Positions 4,715 to 6,476 of a stretch of 6,476 nt of DNA are shown here, piece by piece; position 1 is the first letter of the stretch; each line of letters opens with the position of its first letter. The DNA is taken from positions 1-6,476 of the forward strand of contig JACQED010000052.1 in NCBI GenBank assembly GCA_016200785.1, read 5' to 3'. This stretch comes from Chloroflexota bacterium (lineage in GTDB: Bacteria; Chloroflexota; Anaerolineae; Anaerolineales; JACQED01). Position numbers and translations under genes: made by a program. The notes below the pieces were generated by a model. It was not told the DNA's origin. It was given only the letters and a program-made list of their open reading frames with translations, and made no database searches.

Positions 4715-5536
4715 TCACAACACCCCCTCCTTCTCCAGAATCCCCCGCATCGCCTCTTTCCGCGCCGCGCCGCCGAGCAGTTCGAGGCGGCGGATGCCGA
4801 GCGGATCGATGACCTCGCGTAGAAGCCGCACTTCTTCGGCTGTGGGCGGCTCGGTTTCGCGGCAGTCGGGCGCGACTTCGAATGCAAAGCCGGTCTTGGC
4901 TCTGATACGATCCATCGTTTCGCCGGGATGCACGCTCGTCACCCGCATCACGCCGTCCGCAAAATCAAATTGGCCAAGGTCGGTGATCAGATAGCGCGGG
5001 CCGAGTCCTAAGGTGCGCGCCGGGTTATGGCCGAGGCCGGAGAGGAAATCTAGTTGCGGCACAAAGGCAACGCGCGAATGGCGCGGGACGTACAGATAAA
5101 CTTCGTGCGAATATGTCGTCACGTCGGGGATGCCGCCGGCGCCGGGCAGGCGCATGCGCGGGCGGCGATAGTCCGCGCCGATGGCGATGTTGTTGAAGTT
5201 GCCGTGCCGATCCATCTGGCCGGGGCGGAAGAATTCTTTGGGCGCAAGACGCGGCAGCAGTTCGGTGGCGGCGCGGACGAAGCCAAGATGCATGAGCGAC
5301 TTGTCCAGCCATAGTTCCTCGATGCGCGCCAGGCCGAGCGGGGCCGGGTCTTCGCACACTCCCTGCCCGATGGCCGAAGCGAAGCGGATGTTCGGCGCAT
5401 GGGTGTGCTTCGCCAGTAGATAGCCCGCGACGACCAGCGGTGTGGCGATGCCCTGTGCCACCACTTCGCCGTCGTGAATCTGGCGCGAGATGCAGACCGA
5501 GATCAGTTCGTCGATCGTGCAGGAGTCATCGGCCAT
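4715..5536 (-). CDS. CoA-transferase family protein, beta subunit (GctB/IpdB-like)
   Basis: Beta-subunit member of the class I CoA-transferase superfamily, which moves CoA between carboxylic acids, or in IpdAB hydrolyses a ring-containing CoA ester. The 273 residues match the usual length of GctB/IpdB-type subunits. Shared features are ELISVCISRQIHDGEVVAQG (10-29), LLAKHTHAPN (40-49), GQMDRHGNFNNIAIG (106-120), RLPGAGGIPDVTTYSH (129-144), YLITDLGQFDF (182-192), TSVHPG (200-205) and EVIDPLG (241-247). The position that aligns by eye with the catalytic Glu of glutaconate CoA-transferase (VESG) is Ala55 in ASAIGQG, as if the glutamate were missing. The start at MADDS is preferred; an in-frame ATG 16 codons upstream would translate the intergenic repeat and overlap the previous stop. 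No alpha subunit lies next to it: a dehydratase is upstream and the RHH-like gene downstream. The substrate cannot be read. Confidence 0.82.
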   Translation of the reverse strand: MADDSCTIDELISVCISRQIHDGEVVAQGIATPLVVAGYLLAKHTHAPNIRFASAIGQGVCEDPAPLGLARIEELWLDKSLMHLGFVRAATELLPRLAPKEFFRPGQMDRHGNFNNIAIGADYRRPRMRLPGAGGIPDVTTYSHEVYLYVPRHSRVAFVPQLDFLSGLGHNPARTLGLGPRYLITDLGQFDFADGVMRVTSVHPGETMDRIRAKTGFAFEVAPDCRETEPPTAEEVRLLREVIDPLGIRRLELLGGAARKEAMRGILEKEGVL

Positions 5537-5544
5537 CAATGGTT

Positions 5545-5569
5545 CTTCGCGTCCTTCGCGCCTTCGCGG
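5545..5569. repeat. CGCGAAGG-type short tandem repeat in the intergenic gap
   Basis: Three head-to-tail units, CTTCGCGTC, CTTCGCGC and CTTCGCGG (on the minus strand CCGCGAAG, GCGCGAAG, GACGCGAAG), fill most of the 34-bp gap between the dehydratase stop and the CoA-transferase start. Similar strings of CGCGAAG units recur in intergenic regions of many environmental bacteria as I recall them. The units sit where a Shine-Dalgarno would be expected. They contain only GAAG/AAGGA-like sequences at poor spacing, so they may have displaced the native ribosome-binding site. Confidence 0.7.
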
Positions 5570-5570
5570 T

Positions 5571-6476
5571 TCAAATGCCTGCATGTTCTGCGCAGATACG
5601 CGCGTGCTTGTCGGCGTTTATGTTTCCGCCGCTGACGAGCAGGCCGACGTTTCCGGCGCTCGCCACTTTGCCGGCCAGCACTGCCGCCAGCCCCACCGCG
5701 CCTGAGCCTTCGATCACCTCGCCGTGCCGATGATAAGCGTAGGCGATGGCGCGCGCCACGTCGTCTTCGGTAACGAGGACAACGTCGTCGGCCACTTCGT
5801 GGATCAACTCGATGGTCATCGAACCCGGCTCGACCGATCCGGCCAGTCCGTCGGTGAGCGTCGGACTCTCGATAACTTCCCTCATGTCCCGCCGGTAAAA
5901 CTCGGCGTGAAGGTACGCTGACGCCTCGCTCTGCACGCCGACGATCTTGACGTCGGGCCGCACGCCTTTGGCCGCCGACCCGACTCCGGCGATCAGCCCG
6001 CCGCCGCCGACCGGGACAAGCAGTGTATCAACGTCGGGCGACTGCTCCAGCCATTCGAGCGCAATGGTCCCGGCTCCGGCGATGACGAGCGGATCGTTGT
6101 ACGGCGACACGTAGGTCTTGCCCCGATCGTGCGCCGCGCGAATCGCCGCTGCTTCCGCATCGCCATACAGCCCCGGCACTTTCACGACCTCCGCGCCGAG
6201 GGCGATCATCTTCTCAATCTTGATCTGCGCCGCGTCTTCGGGGACATACACCTGAACCTGCGCTCCGGTCTGCCTTGCCGCCAGCGCGACGCCCTGGCCG
6301 TGATTGCCCGCCGAGCAGGCGATCAACCCCCGGTCGAGCTCGACTCGGCTTAACGACAACACTTTGTTCAGAGCGCCGCGAGGCTTGAAGGAATGCGTGA
6401 CCTGATGGTTCTCCCACTTGAACCAGACCTTCAAGCGATCGTCATAGGCAACCGGCGTGACCTGAATGTGATCGGC
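5571..6476 (-). CDS. Threonine dehydratase/serine racemase-type PLP enzyme (5' end outside window)
   Basis: PLP-dependent fold-type II enzyme that most likely deaminates threonine to 2-oxobutyrate and serine to pyruvate, or racemises serine. The frame is open to the right edge; 301 residues are visible and about 15-25 N-terminal residues are missing. Counting from the edge, TPVAYDDRLKVWFKWENHQV (7-26) leads to HSFKPRGA with PLP-binding Lys31. SAGNHGQGVALAA follows, then the phosphate-binding PVGGGGLIAGVG and the terminal LLVSGGNINADKH. The protein ends soon after SGGNIN without an ACT-type regulatory domain, so it resembles the short catabolic TdcB or serine racemase form (about 320-330 residues) rather than the feedback-regulated IlvA. 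The residue before SFK is His where Gly is usual (TGSFK). The CoA-transferase gene follows after 34 bp and is probably co-transcribed. Threonine dehydratase versus serine racemase is not resolvable here. Confidence 0.9.
   Translation of the reverse strand, partial: ADHIQVTPVAYDDRLKVWFKWENHQVTHSFKPRGALNKVLSLSRVELDRGLIACSAGNHGQGVALAARQTGAQVQVYVPEDAAQIKIEKMIALGAEVVKVPGLYGDAEAAAIRAAHDRGKTYVSPYNDPLVIAGAGTIALEWLEQSPDVDTLLVPVGGGGLIAGVGSAAKGVRPDVKIVGVQSEASAYLHAEFYRRDMREVIESPTLTDGLAGSVEPGSMTIELIHEVADDVVLVTEDDVARAIAYAYHRHGEVIEGSGAVGLAAVLAGKVASAGNVGLLVSGGNINADKHARICAEHAGI

Noticed and set aside
5537..5584. Upstream ATG giving the CoA-transferase 16 extra residues
   Set aside because: The extension is encoded by the CGCGAAGG repeat and overlaps the dehydratase stop, while family similarity begins at the downstream ATG.

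Overview
The window is a moderately GC-rich bacterial chromosomal segment. Seven protein-coding genes, two of them cut by the window edges, all read on the minus strand. A bacterial glutaminyl-tRNA synthetase, a RHH-like/HNH gene pair that I recall from Cyanobacteria and Chloroflexi, short palindromic intergenic repeats and a CGCGAAGG-type repeat together suggest an uncultured Chloroflexi-like or similar environmental bacterium. This placement is inference from family recall, not a database result.

Layout in transcription order, from right to left. A 5'-truncated PLP enzyme of the threonine dehydratase/serine racemase type (5571-6476) is followed after 34 bp, which hold a three-unit CGCGAAGG repeat, by a beta subunit of a GctB/IpdB-type CoA-transferase (4715-5536). 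No alpha subunit is visible next to it. A candidate promoter then precedes three closely spaced genes: a small RHH-like protein (4247-4651), an HNH endonuclease with a GTG start 6 bp later (3815-4240), and an exported phosphodiester glycosidase of the NAGPA/DUF2233 family 15 bp later (2741-3799). After 268 bp comes a near-consensus sigma70 promoter with an operator-like inverted repeat in its spacer, driving a FadD-type acyl-CoA synthetase (751-2472) with a strong Shine-Dalgarno. The left end holds a 305-bp gap with palindromic repeats and then the 5' part of glnS (1-445).

The most unusual feature lies at the left. The plus strand at about 677-784 encodes a stretch that reads as the C-terminal anticodon-binding domain of glutamyl-tRNA synthetase (gltX). 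It overlaps, antisense, the last codons of the acyl-CoA synthetase. It looks like a decayed gltX fragment at a recombination junction, and it seems to supply the last ten or so residues of the acyl-CoA synthetase. Other points worth a second look are the RHH/HNH pair, which resembles a two-gene regulator/nuclease module, and the CoA-transferase beta subunit, which seems to lack the usual catalytic glutamate. No rRNA, tRNA, CRISPR array or complete insertion sequence was recognised.
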